DNA of 32,872 nt from Ruminococcus sp. (GCA_023667385.1 JAMPAE010000004.1:1-32872); one strand, 5' to 3'. Numbered from the stretch's first letter, positions 1 to 6,928 are shown. The notes: generated from the sequence alone by a model not told the origin. Made by a program: numbers and translations.

Positions 1-1
1 A

Positions 2-2314
2 GGCGGTCAGATGCAGAGGGTTGCAATTGCCCGTGCGCTGATCAACAGCCCGGATATTCTTCTTGCCGACGAACCAACAGGTGCGCTTGACAGTGAAACC
101 AGCATTCAGATCATGGAGCTTCTCAAAGAAATTGCAAAAGATAAGCTCATCATCATGGTTACCCATAACCCTGAACTTGCTTATCAATATGCAAACAGAA
201 TTGTGAGCTGCCTTGACGGTAATGTTGTTGACGATTCAAACCCGTTCATCCCCGAACAGGCTGATTATGACAACGAAAAGAAAAAAGCGGAAGAAGAAAA
301 AGCAAAAGGCAAAAAGCCGTCAATGTCAATGATAACGGCATTCACGCTCAGCCTGAGAAACCTTTTCACAAAGCGAGGCAGAACTTTGATGACTGCCTTT
401 GCCGGAAGCATCGGCATAATCGGCATTGCGCTTGTGCTTGCACTTCAAACAGGCATCAACGGTTATATAGATAAAATTGAAAGCGATGCCTTGCTGCTTT
501 ATCCGATGTCTGTTGAAAAAGAAGCGATGAACATGGATAACGTACTCGGGGCGGTTACAGGATTCAATCCGCTTGCGGAAGCTGAACATGAAAAGGACGG
601 AATTTATGTCAATGATTCTGTCACCCAAATGCTCAACATTTTTATTTCTCAGGCATCTGCAAACAATTTGCAGAACTTTAAAAAATATGTTGATACGAAT
701 ATTGATAAGTTCAACGAGCTTTGCAATGACGTTCAGTTTAACTATTCTGCTCCGCTCAACATTTATAAGGCAGATACCGCAGACGGAGTTGTTCAGGTTA
801 ACCCGAACACAATCATGGACAGCATGAGCATGGGCAGCATGGAAAACATGGGCAGCTTCATTGACATGAGCAGCTTCACGAACCTTTGGCAGCAGCTCAT
901 CGGTGACAACAACACCATTGAAGAGCATTATGACGTCATTTCAGGCAGACTTCCCGAAAAATACAATGAGGTCGTTGTGGTTGTTGACGGTAACAACGAA
1001 ATCAACGAAATGATGGCATATGCTTTGGGCTTGAAAGATCAGAGCACGTTCACAACTGATTTGATGAATACCATTTCAGGCGGTGAAACCGTTGACACCG
1101 GGCTTGCCGATAAATACTCCTATCAGGACATTCTCAACCTGAAATATAAGCTTGTTCTCAGCTGCGATTATATGCACAAGGACGAAAAGACCAGCCTTTG
1201 GCAGGATATGAGAGCAAACACACTTTATGTCAAAAAACTCATTGATCAAGGTGTTGACATAAATGTTGTCGGTATTGTGCGCCCGGATGAGGACAATGTC
1301 CTTTCTGTCGGAACAGGCAGCATCGGCTTCCGTGCAGACCTCATGGAATATGTTCTTGACAAAACTGCTGAATCGCAGGTTGTTAAGGAGCAGCTCAAAA
1401 ACACCAAGAAAGACGTCATCACAGGTCTTGAATTTATGGACAAAACAGTCAATGATTTTGACCTTGTTGACATCGACCTCAACGAAATTGATTTTAATTA
1501 TCTTGACATCACTCCGTTCATGAGCATGGCAGGTGACATGGATCTTTCACAGATTGATATTACCGATATGTCGTCAATGTTTGATTTCGGTGATCTTTCG
1601 GATTTGCAGAAAAAGCTGATGGAGGGCTTCCTCAGTGATGAACAGGTTCTCGCTCTCAAGCAGGCATATCTTGACACTGTTAATGCACAATGCTCGCTTG
1701 AAAATACATATGAAACTCTTGGTTATACAACTAAGGATAACCCAAGCTCAATTGCACTTTATCCGAAAGATTTTGAAACCAAAGCAGAAGTTAACAACAT
1801 GGTTGCTTATTACAACGAAACCGTTACAAATGACGGCCACGAGGAGCTGACAATCAACTGCACAGACTATATCGGTATTGTCATGGGTGTTGCAACACAG
1901 GCAATCAACATTGTTTCTTACACACTCATCATCTTCGTTGCAATTTCACTTGTTGTTTCCTCAATCATGATTGGTATAATCACTTACGTTTCAGTTATTG
2001 AGCGAACAAAGGAAATCGGTATTTTGAGGAGTATCGGCGCTTCAAAGCGTGACATTTCAAACGTATTCAACGCCGAAACAATCATCATAGGCTTCAGTGC
2101 CGGCTTAGTCGGTATACTTGTGACAGCGTTGCTGGAAATTCCGATTAACCTGTTGCTCAGGCACTTCACCGGAACTGCTGTCGGAGCGGTGCTTCCGTTT
2201 GCATCGGCTGTGATTCTGATTGCAATCAGTATGTTCCTGACGTTCATTGCAGGCCTTGTTCCGTCATCAATGGCGGCGAAGAAAGACCCTGTTGAGGCAC
2301 TCAGAACAGAATAA
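2..2314 (+). CDS. ABC transporter ATPase/FtsX-type permease fusion, 5' truncated
   Basis: The reading frame is open to the left edge, so the N-terminus with Walker A is missing. It begins inside the ABC signature (GGQMQRVAIARAL), followed by Walker B (DILLADEPTGALD) and the switch histidine (VTHNPELA). A charged linker leads to a first membrane helix (about residue 125), a long extracytoplasmic domain of about 450 residues rich in Asp and Met, and three C-terminal helices typical of FtsX/MacB permeases, with the conserved ERTKEIGILRSIGASKRDI loop after the second helix. The ATPase and permease are fused in one chain, as in many Firmicutes peptide or lipoprotein exporters and MacB-like systems. 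The substrate cannot be told. The gene ends DPVEALRTE, the usual end of this family. A perfect hairpin follows at once. Confidence 0.9.
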   Translation, partial: GGQMQRVAIARALINSPDILLADEPTGALDSETSIQIMELLKEIAKDKLIIMVTHNPELAYQYANRIVSCLDGNVVDDSNPFIPEQADYDNEKKKAEEEKAKGKKPSMSMITAFTLSLRNLFTKRGRTLMTAFAGSIGIIGIALVLALQTGINGYIDKIESDALLLYPMSVEKEAMNMDNVLGAVTGFNPLAEAEHEKDGIYVNDSVTQMLNIFISQASANNLQNFKKYVDTNIDKFNELCNDVQFNYSAPLNIYKADTADGVVQVNPNTIMDSMSMGSMENMGSFIDMSSFTNLWQQLIGDNNTIEEHYDVISGRLPEKYNEVVVVVDGNNEINEMMAYALGLKDQSTFTTDLMNTISGGETVDTGLADKYSYQDILNLKYKLVLSCDYMHKDEKTSLWQDMRANTLYVKKLIDQGVDINVVGIVRPDEDNVLSVGTGSIGFRADLMEYVLDKTAESQVVKEQLKNTKKDVITGLEFMDKTVNDFDLVDIDLNEIDFNYLDITPFMSMAGDMDLSQIDITDMSSMFDFGDLSDLQKKLMEGFLSDEQVLALKQAYLDTVNAQCSLENTYETLGYTTKDNPSSIALYPKDFETKAEVNNMVAYYNETVTNDGHEELTINCTDYIGIVMGVATQAINIVSYTLIIFVAISLVVSSIMIGIITYVSVIERTKEIGILRSIGASKRDISNVFNAETIIIGFSAGLVGILVTALLEIPINLLLRHFTGTAVGAVLPFASAVILIAISMFLTFIAGLVPSSMAAKKDPVEALRTE

Positions 2315-2320
2315 AATAAA

Positions 2321-2360
2321 ACGGCAGTATGCTTTGGTAAAAGCTGTGGCATACTGCCGT
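2321..2360 (+). terminator. 12-bp perfect hairpin after the ABC fusion gene
   Basis: ACGGCAGTATGC at 2321-2332 pairs perfectly with 2349-2360. There is no real T-run after it, so it may be a weak terminator or an mRNA-stabilising hairpin between two co-oriented genes. Confidence 0.5.
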
Positions 2361-2382
2361 TGCATAAAGGAGAAATAGAACC

Positions 2383-2982
2383 ATGGATAATAAGCCGACA
2401 GTACCGATCAATTGCTATTTTCAGGGCTGTTATAACCCTGCTTTTGAAGCGGAAATTGAAAAATGCAAGGATAAGTGCTATAAATATAACCAACTGAACC
2501 CGAATGACCGTCATGCACAGCGTGAAATACTCAAAGAACTGCTTGGCAAAATGGGAGAGGAAACAATCATCACTCCGCCGTTTTGGTGCGATTACGGATA
2601 TAACATTGAAGTTGGTGATTACTTTTATTCAAACCACAACATGGTGATTACCGACGGTGCAAAAGTAACCTTCGGAGACAATGTTTTTGTTGCGCCGAAC
2701 TGCTGCTTCACAACCGCCGAGCACGCAATCGACCCTGAAATGCGTAAGGCCGGGGTGGAGGTTGCAAAGCCGATTACAATCGGGAACAACGTGTGGATTG
2801 GCGCAGGCTCAACGATTCTTGCAGGTGTCACCATTGGTGATAATACCGTAATCGGGGCGGGCAGCGTGGTTACAAAGTCGGTTCCGTCAAATGTGGTTGC
2901 GGTTGGGGTACCCTGCCGTGTGCTGCGAGAAATCACCGAAGCTGACAAACATCGCTATCCAACTTATCAGGGTGAGTATTGA
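2383..2982 (+). CDS. Maltose/galactoside-type O-acetyltransferase (hexapeptide repeat)
   Basis: A 199-residue protein of the LacA/Maa family, which moves acetyl from acetyl-CoA to sugar hydroxyls in the cytoplasm. The N-terminal maltose-acetyltransferase-like helical part (residues 1-60) is followed by left-handed beta-helix hexapeptide repeats (ITIGNNVWIGAGSTILAGVTIGDN and following, about residues 125-165). The histidine of FTTAEHAIDP (about residue 117) matches the catalytic His of the family. Length is normal (about 185-205). The start is set by AAAGGAG 10-17 bases upstream. It sits 22 bases after the hairpin that ends the ABC gene. The natural acceptor is unknown; many such enzymes act in detoxification or cell-envelope sugar metabolism. 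Confidence 0.9.
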   Translation: MDNKPTVPINCYFQGCYNPAFEAEIEKCKDKCYKYNQLNPNDRHAQREILKELLGKMGEETIITPPFWCDYGYNIEVGDYFYSNHNMVITDGAKVTFGDNVFVAPNCCFTTAEHAIDPEMRKAGVEVAKPITIGNNVWIGAGSTILAGVTIGDNTVIGAGSVVTKSVPSNVVAVGVPCRVLREITEADKHRYPTYQGEY

Positions 2983-3040
2983 TTCTGATTAAGAAATCAT
3001 GAAGTTTACATACTTTTTATTTGTAATTTCTAAAACATAA

Positions 3041-3068
3041 TTATACAAGTCTTCCAGTTATGTATAAT
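3041..3068 (+). promoter_or_regulatory. Promoter for the secreted-protein gene
   Basis: TTATAC (3041-3046), a 16-bp spacer and TATAAT (3063-3068), about 25 bases before the AAGGAGGAAG ribosome site of the 3101 gene. Confidence 0.55.
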
Positions 3069-3100
3069 ATATTTACCTACACTAAGGAGGAAGATTAATA

Positions 3101-3616
3101 ATGAAAAAAGTAATTTCAGTTTTGCTTGCAATGCTTTGCTTGCTTTCAGTTTTCACCTGCTCAATTTCAGCTCTTTCACTCACAGAGGAAGAAGAGGAGT
3201 CAACTCTTTATGGCATTACATATCAGAAAGAAACCCTTGAAAACGTAAAAATGATTTACAAACCTAACCCAAGTCTCCGCTTTGACAGACCGGGATACGT
3301 TACCGTTACAAAGGATACTCCGATTGCAATTAACCATGACTTCATCTGCTGGAAAGATGAAAACGGCAAGCTTTATTATGAAGGCGATAAAGTTTACGTT
3401 GATGGCGAAGTTACTCTTTATGCTGTTTGGGGTGAAAAGAAAGATAATGATCCGTATCTTCTCAGACTTCTCAGAGCTGTTACCCTCACATTCCAAAGAA
3501 TCATGCTCAAGGCGTTCGGTATCTTCAAGGATGTCCAGGATTTCGACAAGGAATACGTTGCACCAACAACAGTTGAAGAAACCACAACTGCAATTTGGCT
3601 TGGCGAAGAAGTTTGA
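3101..3616 (+). CDS. Small secreted protein with an InlB B-repeat-like (Flg_new) module
   Basis: 171 residues. A clear signal peptide (MKKVISVLLAMLCLLSVFTCSISAL) shows export. Residues about 50-110 carry a pattern like the Listeria-Bacteroides repeat: a hydrophobic strand, then HDFICWKDENGKLYYEGD and EVTLYAVW, where the W-containing FxxW and TLYAxW motifs are diagnostic. The C-terminus is a basic/hydrophobic helix followed by a Thr/Glu-rich tail (VEETTTAIW) without LPXTG. The ribosome site AAGGAGG and a good promoter support the start. Function unknown; probably a cell-surface or secreted protein. A classic terminator follows. Confidence 0.75.
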   Translation: MKKVISVLLAMLCLLSVFTCSISALSLTEEEEESTLYGITYQKETLENVKMIYKPNPSLRFDRPGYVTVTKDTPIAINHDFICWKDENGKLYYEGDKVYVDGEVTLYAVWGEKKDNDPYLLRLLRAVTLTFQRIMLKAFGIFKDVQDFDKEYVAPTTVEETTTAIWLGEEV

Positions 3617-3636
3617 TTGAAAAGTGAATTAAGCAT

Positions 3637-3669
3637 CAGCGGTGGTTTTTTGCTCACCGCTGTTTTTTT
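3637..3669 (+). terminator. Intrinsic terminator of the secreted-protein gene
   Basis: CAGCGGTG (3637-3644) pairs with CACCGCTG (3655-3662), followed by seven T. Confidence 0.9.
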
Positions 3670-3797
3670 ATGTGTATGCGGGACGTTTCAGTGAGATAAA
3701 AGCAATACCCGCCGAAGAATATTGCAAAGTAAACTTGTGATTTTCGGGTAAACAGCTTGACAAAATCCGCTTAATATGATAATATATCAAGGCAACT

Positions 3798-3873
<76 letters not shown>

Positions 3874-3942
3874 ACGGAGCAACTCAAATGAGTCCGTCTC
3901 GGCTTCCCTTGCCGTGTAAAAATTAAGGGAATAACTTAATAT

Positions 3943-4029
3943 GCGGATGTGGCGGAATTGGCAGACGCGCTAGATTCAGGTTCTAGTGAATGCAAGTTCA
4001 TGTGGGTTCAAGTCCCGTCATCCGCACCA
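3943..4029 (+). tRNA. tRNA-Leu (anticodon CAG), integration site of the element
   Basis: 87 bases, class II with a long variable arm. The acceptor GCGGATG pairs with CATCCGC; the anticodon stem CTAGA/TCTAG encloses TTCAGGT with CAG; CCA is encoded. Its last 12 bases (4018-4029) are part of the 21-bp direct repeat that recurs at 14038-14058, so this gene is the attachment site, and the copy at this end remains a complete tRNA. Confidence 0.97.
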
Positions 4030-4038
4030 AAAAAGGCA
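4018..4038 (+). repeat. attL, left 21-bp attachment core
   Basis: Identical to 14038-14058. It covers the last 12 bases of tRNA-Leu (CATCCGCACCA with one base before) and 9 bases beyond. The copies diverge at the base after AAGGCA (G here, C at the right end). Confidence 0.9.
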
Positions 4039-4062
4039 GTTTTTTAACTGCCTTTTATTTTT
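4032..4062 (+). terminator. Terminator of tRNA-Leu, element-supplied
   Basis: AAAGGCAGTT (4032-4041) pairs perfectly with AACTGCCTTT (4046-4055), then TATTTTTA. Most of the hairpin lies inside the element, so the inserted element gives the tRNA a new terminator in place of the chromosomal one now at 14056-14079. Confidence 0.85.
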
Positions 4063-4154
4063 ACTCAAAAGTCCTCAAAATCGCATAAATACTGGGGTTT
4101 CGGGATTTTTACAAAAAATCACAAGTAAGGTTAAGAAGCCTAAAATCAAGTTGC

Positions 4155-4185
4155 GTGGCAACACGGTGGCAACATTGTGGCAGCA
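4155..4185. repeat. Left arm-type repeats, GTGGCAACA x3 with an 11-bp period
   Basis: GTGGCAACA at 4155-4163 and 4166-4174, and GTGGCAGCA at 4177-4185. The right end has the same sequence twice with the same spacing (13966-13985). Tandem sites just inside both ends of an element fit arm-type binding sites for the N-terminal domain of the integrase. Confidence 0.65.
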
Positions 4186-4287
4186 TAAAAATAGCTCTGC
4201 TTGCCCTCATGCAGAAATAAATTTAATGAGGGCAAAAAATAGAGCTGACGGTCACCTTTTACGGTAGCGGTCAGCTTGTTTGCTTTA

Positions 4288-5172
4288 TTATTTGTTTCCG
4301 ATTGTAGGATTTGTAGCTTCAAGCAATTCTTTCCAATTATCAGGAAACCCTATACAACGCATATCAATGACATTGTTGTATTCTTCAATAAGTGCATACA
4401 ATTCATTAAGATATACGTTTTTCCACTCGATTGCATCAGGGTATAGAAATTTTAAAACGAGTATATAGTCAAAGATTCTGTTACCCAGCTTATGATTGAT
4501 ATCCTCAGGTGTAGCCGGCACAATTGAGAATTGTGTGTAATATAATCGCGAATAGTGTGCGCAATAATTTCTCAATACGGTAAGACAATGAAGCCAACTT
4601 GTTAAATTATAATGCGTAGTATTAAAATATGATTTTGCGAATTTTTTCTTATCTGCGGCAATCATATCAGCATAAAAGAAAGAAATTTCACCAGTCGAGA
4701 ACAACTCAATAATTACCCATAGCGGAAACTTTGAATTATATTTATCTATGTGATGTTTAACAAAAGGCTGTGAATTTCCCTGTCTAATGTTATCAGATAT
4801 TTTTTGCAACATCCTTTCGTGATTATGCTTTTTATTAAAATTATCAGCGTTTTCATAACCTAAAGCACCATACTTCATAGAATGAAAATATGCTATTTCT
4901 GTTCTTAACATCAATTCAATCTGTTCTATAATGCTAAACAGTAATTTGCGCAGTTTCCTGTCAAATTCATAAATTCTGAAAACTGTTTCAAAACTGGTAT
5001 TGTCTTTATATGTGCCGTCTTCATTTTTAAATGGCAAAAAGTAAGCTGTCAGTCGATAGTAGTTAATTCTTTTAAGCTGCATTTTAGCAAAATTATCATC
5101 AGGTATAATACAACCTCTGCTTTTTAGCTTATTGATTTGTTCATCAAATGAAATCGGATTTTTAACTTCCAT
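4288..5172 (-). CDS. abiF: AbiF/AbiD-type abortive-infection protein (Abi_2 family, HEPN RNase)
   Basis: 294 residues, the usual Abi_2 length. The N-terminus has the family pattern KNPISFDEQINKLKSRG and LKRINYYRLTAYFLPF (residues 4-47). The C-terminal half has LRNYCAHYSRLY (residues 200-211), an R-x4-H HEPN motif (R201, H206) expected to form a ribonuclease site on dimerisation. Members of this family confer phage resistance or act as RNA-controlled toxins. The start is set by GGAGAAC six bases upstream. A structured RNA with its own consensus promoter lies directly upstream on the same strand, as reported for the abiF RNA motif. The gene is AT-richer than the flanking chromosome and is cargo at the left end of the element. 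Family assignment is sure; the activity is inferred. Confidence 0.9.
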   Translation of the reverse strand: MEVKNPISFDEQINKLKSRGCIIPDDNFAKMQLKRINYYRLTAYFLPFKNEDGTYKDNTSFETVFRIYEFDRKLRKLLFSIIEQIELMLRTEIAYFHSMKYGALGYENADNFNKKHNHERMLQKISDNIRQGNSQPFVKHHIDKYNSKFPLWVIIELFSTGEISFFYADMIAADKKKFAKSYFNTTHYNLTSWLHCLTVLRNYCAHYSRLYYTQFSIVPATPEDINHKLGNRIFDYILVLKFLYPDAIEWKNVYLNELYALIEEYNNVIDMRCIGFPDNWKELLEATNPTIGNK

Positions 5173-5182
5173 AATGTTCTCC

Positions 5183-5236
5183 TAAATAAAACCCCGCCAC
5201 TGGGACACATCGTAGAGAGGTGCGGGCGGTCTTGTT
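5183..5236 (-). ncRNA. Candidate abiF RNA (small structured RNA upstream of abiF)
   Basis: A predicted start at about 5236 comes 7 bases after TATAAT. CCGCC (5229-5225) pairs with GGCGG (5198-5194), with an inner stem GCAC/GUGU around a CUCUCUACGAU loop. The outer stem is followed by GG, TTTT, ATTT, which also makes it terminator-like. It ends just before the ribosome site of abiF. A conserved RNA of this kind is known upstream of Abi_2 genes (abiF RNA motif), and RNA antitoxins of HEPN toxins are established. I could not compare it with the consensus covariance model. Confidence 0.6.
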
Positions 5237-5242
5237 GATATC

Positions 5243-5271
5243 ATTATATGCGATTTGTTTAAGAAAATCAA
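5243..5271 (-). promoter_or_regulatory. Promoter of the abiF RNA/abiF unit
   Basis: On the minus strand TTGATT (5271-5266), an exact 17-bp spacer, then consensus TATAAT (5248-5243). Confidence 0.8.
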
Positions 5272-5295
5272 CTGATTTAGCGATTTTTCTTGAAA

Positions 5296-5345
5296 CTTTT
5301 TGACGTTTTTTGATGTTTTTTGACACTGTTTGACGCTTTTTGACG
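5296..5345 (-). repeat. Five 10-bp tandem repeats, phased A-tracts
   Basis: Five units of the minus-strand form CGTCAAAAAG (variants CAAACAG, TGTCAAAAAA, CATCAAAAAA), exactly 10 bp apart, starting 24 bp upstream of the -35 box. Runs of A in step with the helix predict an intrinsic bend. The array could be an UP-like activating region or a binding array. Confidence 0.8.
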
Positions 5346-5469
5346 TTATATAACAACTTTCAATCCGACCATTTATATACCGCGTATCGGTCAGCGGTAC
5401 ACATAAGCCTTTTAACTCACTGCATTTTCTGCGGACATTTTGCCGACAATTTGAGGACATTATACTTAT

Positions 5470-5483
5470 GCCCTCATGAGGGC
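5470..5483. repeat. Element palindrome GCCCTCATGAGGGC, copy 1
   Basis: Full 14-bp palindrome one base after the stop of the RHH gene. Full copies also lie at 7017 and 10654. The half-motif GCCCTCAT, on either strand, starts at 4203, 4226, 6934, 7465, 8023, 8262, 9026, 9435, 9615, 9656, 10302, 10367, 10843 and 11023. Confidence 0.9.
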
Positions 5484-5484
5484 T

Positions 5485-5676
5485 TTACTCATCGTTATCA
5501 CGCTTTATAGTTTCGTCAATAGCACGATTTACAAAGCCGTTCAGACTTTCGCCCTTGCTTTCTGCATGAGCTTTTATTTCGTCTTTTTTGCCTTTGGGCA
5601 TTCTTATTTGATAAATGTCGTAATTCTCTTTCATATATTTAGCAACTGCTTTTTGTTGTGCTTTGCTTACAGGCAT
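5485..5676 (-). CDS. Ribbon-helix-helix (Arc-like) DNA-binding protein, possible antitoxin
   Basis: 63 residues. After a basic N-terminal helix (KAQQKAVAKYMKENYD) comes the RHH core: a beta strand IYQIRMPKGKKDEI, a turn, and GESLNGFVNRAIDETIKRD. This matches Arc/CopG-type dimeric DNA binders, which often serve as antitoxins that repress their own operon. Its ATG overlaps the stop of the DUF2442 gene in TAATG, so translation is coupled. It is the last gene of the DUF4160-DUF2442-RHH operon. The palindrome GCCCTCATGAGGGC follows its stop by one base. Confidence 0.8.
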   Translation of the reverse strand: MPVSKAQQKAVAKYMKENYDIYQIRMPKGKKDEIKAHAESKGESLNGFVNRAIDETIKRDNDE

Positions 5677-5939
5677 TATATAACACTTCCTTTTTCTGAT
5701 GTAAAACTGTCCATATACAATTTATCTGAACATATGTCAATCTCATTGCCGTTGTTGTCTTTCCATGTTACTGCACCATATTCAATATATGCTTTGTTAA
5801 ATAGTGCCTTGTCAATCAGTGGCGAAAAAACAGGCTTGCTCAATAATGGCTTTATATCACAAACACGCTTTTCACCGTTTGAGAATTCGGCAAGAATACA
5901 ATAATTTTCAAGTGGAGTAACATTAACTACTTCACGCAT
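5676..5939 (-). CDS. DUF2442 family protein
   Basis: 87 residues with the family pattern: VVNVTPLENYCILAEFSNGEKRVCDIKPLL near the N-terminus and GAVTWKDNNGNEIDICSDKLY near the C-terminus. DUF2442 proteins are small and are often encoded next to DUF4160 proteins, and the pair is usually predicted to be a toxin-antitoxin-like module; no activity can be read from the sequence. The start lies after a GGGGTTTATT leader, a weaker ribosome site than that of its neighbour. Its stop overlaps the next start by one base; the upstream DUF4160 gene ends 38 bases away. Confidence 0.8.
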   Translation of the reverse strand: MREVVNVTPLENYCILAEFSNGEKRVCDIKPLLSKPVFSPLIDKALFNKAYIEYGAVTWKDNNGNEIDICSDKLYMDSFTSEKGSVI

Positions 5940-5977
5940 AATAAACCCCTTTTTCTACAATGTGATTAAGAGCCTTG

Positions 5978-6238
5978 TTATTTCAAAGGCTCTATTTTAA
6001 ATAGTTGCTCACCATCTCGTGCTAATTTCCAGTTGGCAATTAGTTCATCTCTGTGTAATTCAATCCATGCTTCTACAAGTTTAGCTTGCTTTTTGGGGAG
6101 CTTTTCACCGTCAATCAATTCACCATCAAAATTGTATACAGCTTTAAAATCATCATATACAACATGAATATGCGGTGGATTGTGGTCATCATAGAACATT
6201 CTTATCAATATACCATAAAACATTGATACAGTTGGCAT
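5978..6238 (-). CDS. DUF4160 family protein
   Basis: 86 residues. It starts MPTVSMFYGILIRMFYDDHNPPHIHV, where the YxDHxPPHIHV stretch is the family signature, and continues with KLPKKQAKLVEAWIELHRDELIANW. The ATG at 6238 is chosen because AGAGGTGATAAC stands directly before it; a longer open frame to 6430 only translates AT-rich leader repeats. First gene of a three-gene operon with DUF2442 and an RHH protein, a common addiction-type arrangement. The transcript from the promoter at 6472-6501 has a long leader of about 225 bases containing a terminator-like hairpin and three direct repeats, which suggests attenuation. Confidence 0.85.
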   Translation of the reverse strand: MPTVSMFYGILIRMFYDDHNPPHIHVVYDDFKAVYNFDGELIDGEKLPKKQAKLVEAWIELHRDELIANWKLARDGEQLFKIEPLK

Positions 6239-6278
6239 TGTTATCACCTCTTTACTGTTATTATTATATATCATTCGC

Positions 6279-6360
6279 ATATCGAATGCAATATACAAAT
6301 TGCATAATATATCGAATGCAATATTGTAGACTTTGCCAATTGATATATCGAATACAATAG
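6279..6360. repeat. Three direct repeats ATATCGAATRCAATA upstream of DUF4160
   Basis: Copies at 6279-6294, 6309-6324 and 6345-6360, spaced 30 and 36 bp. The first lies in a dyad CATTCG-CATAT-CGAATG (6272-6288), and a palindrome GAGTATAATATACTC adjoins the third. They lie between the candidate small RNA and the DUF4160 start; operator sites for the operon's RHH protein are one explanation. Confidence 0.65.
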
Positions 6361-6390
6361 AGTATAATATACTCACAGTTAAAAGTGAGG

Positions 6391-6465
6391 TGAAAAAAGA
6401 AATAACGATAACCCGCCGTAGGAAGCACAAAGTTATCGTTAATCACACCGACTAAAACAGTCAGC
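6391..6465 (-). ncRNA. Candidate small RNA in the DUF4160 operon leader
   Basis: The predicted start near 6465 follows TTGACT-18-TATAAT on the minus strand. A small GACT-GTTTT-AGTC hairpin is followed by a perfect 9-bp stem AACGATAAC (6440-6432)/GTTATCGTT (6412-6404), extended by one more pair, enclosing a loop with CUUCCUACGGCGG, and then ATTTCTTTTTT. Promoter plus hairpin plus T-run defines a transcript of about 75 bases ending about 150 bases before DUF4160. No known family recognised. Confidence 0.5.
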
Positions 6466-6471
6466 ATAAAT

Positions 6472-6501
6472 ATTATAGCACTGTACTTCTGTTTTAGTCA
6501 A
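6472..6501 (-). promoter_or_regulatory. Minus-strand promoter flanked by an 11-bp inverted repeat
   Basis: TTGACT (6501-6496), an 18-bp spacer, TATAAT (6477-6472). GACTAAAACAG (6450-6460) and its exact reverse complement (6489-6499) bracket the promoter; the right arm overlaps the -35 box and the left arm the start site, as expected for an autoregulatory operator. Confidence 0.7.
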
Positions 6502-6526
6502 TATCTAAAGTTAGGAGTTTTTTATT

Positions 6527-6928
6527 ATGAAATTATTAGGCAATTCAACATTTATATCAAGAGACAACCAGCACTATATAGTCTTCGATAATGGTATAGA
6601 GCTACCATTTGACTTTGTAGCTGTCAGAGAAAAGAAAACAGGCGAAATATGGGGCTTTTTGCCGCGAATACGCATGGCAGAGGATTCAGACTACCGTTGG
6701 CAGTTAAGCTGCTTAAAAGACCGTTTAGAAAATCCTAAGAAGTATGAAGATAATTTAAATAAAAACGTTAACGAGGTTATAGAATGCCTTGCAAAATGGG
6801 TATCAGATTATGAGAACAGCCACCCTGATATAAAAGCAAGACGTGCAGCAGGGCATTATAAAGGCATTGAGCCGAGCGCAGAACTGCTTGAGAAATACAT
6901 ACCATTAAAAGCTAAAACCTGTGCATAA
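6527..6928 (+). CDS. Hypothetical protein of the element
   Basis: 133 residues, not recognised. No signal peptide or membrane segment. The first 60 residues look like a beta-rich fold (STFISRDNQHYIVFDNGIELPFDFVAV), followed by a charged helical part (LENPKKYEDNLNKNVNEVIECLAKWVSDYE). The ribosome site TTAGGAG lies 9 bases before ATG. It is the only plus-strand gene in the left half of the element and is divergent from the DUF4160 operon, so it may share the inverted-repeat operator at 6450-6499. A perfect terminator hairpin at 6978 ends it. It could encode a regulator or an accessory function of the neighbouring module, but nothing in it proves that. Confidence 0.75.
   Translation: MKLLGNSTFISRDNQHYIVFDNGIELPFDFVAVREKKTGEIWGFLPRIRMAEDSDYRWQLSCLKDRLENPKKYEDNLNKNVNEVIECLAKWVSDYENSHPDIKARRAAGHYKGIEPSAELLEKYIPLKAKTCA

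Noticed and set aside
5296..5345. Short tandem repeats as a CRISPR array or plasmid iterons
   Set aside because: Units of 10 bp without spacers cannot be CRISPR. They are shorter than usual iterons and far from the Rep gene, so phased A-tracts fit better.
5162..5460. Two overlapping open frames (64 and 92 residues) upstream of abiF
   Set aside because: They translate the 10-bp A-tract repeats, the promoter and the candidate RNA. They have low complexity, no ribosome site, and the structure explains the region better.
6239..6430. N-terminal extension of the DUF4160 protein
   Set aside because: The added residues come from AT-rich direct repeats, and AGAGGTGATAAC stands exactly before the inner ATG where the family homology begins.
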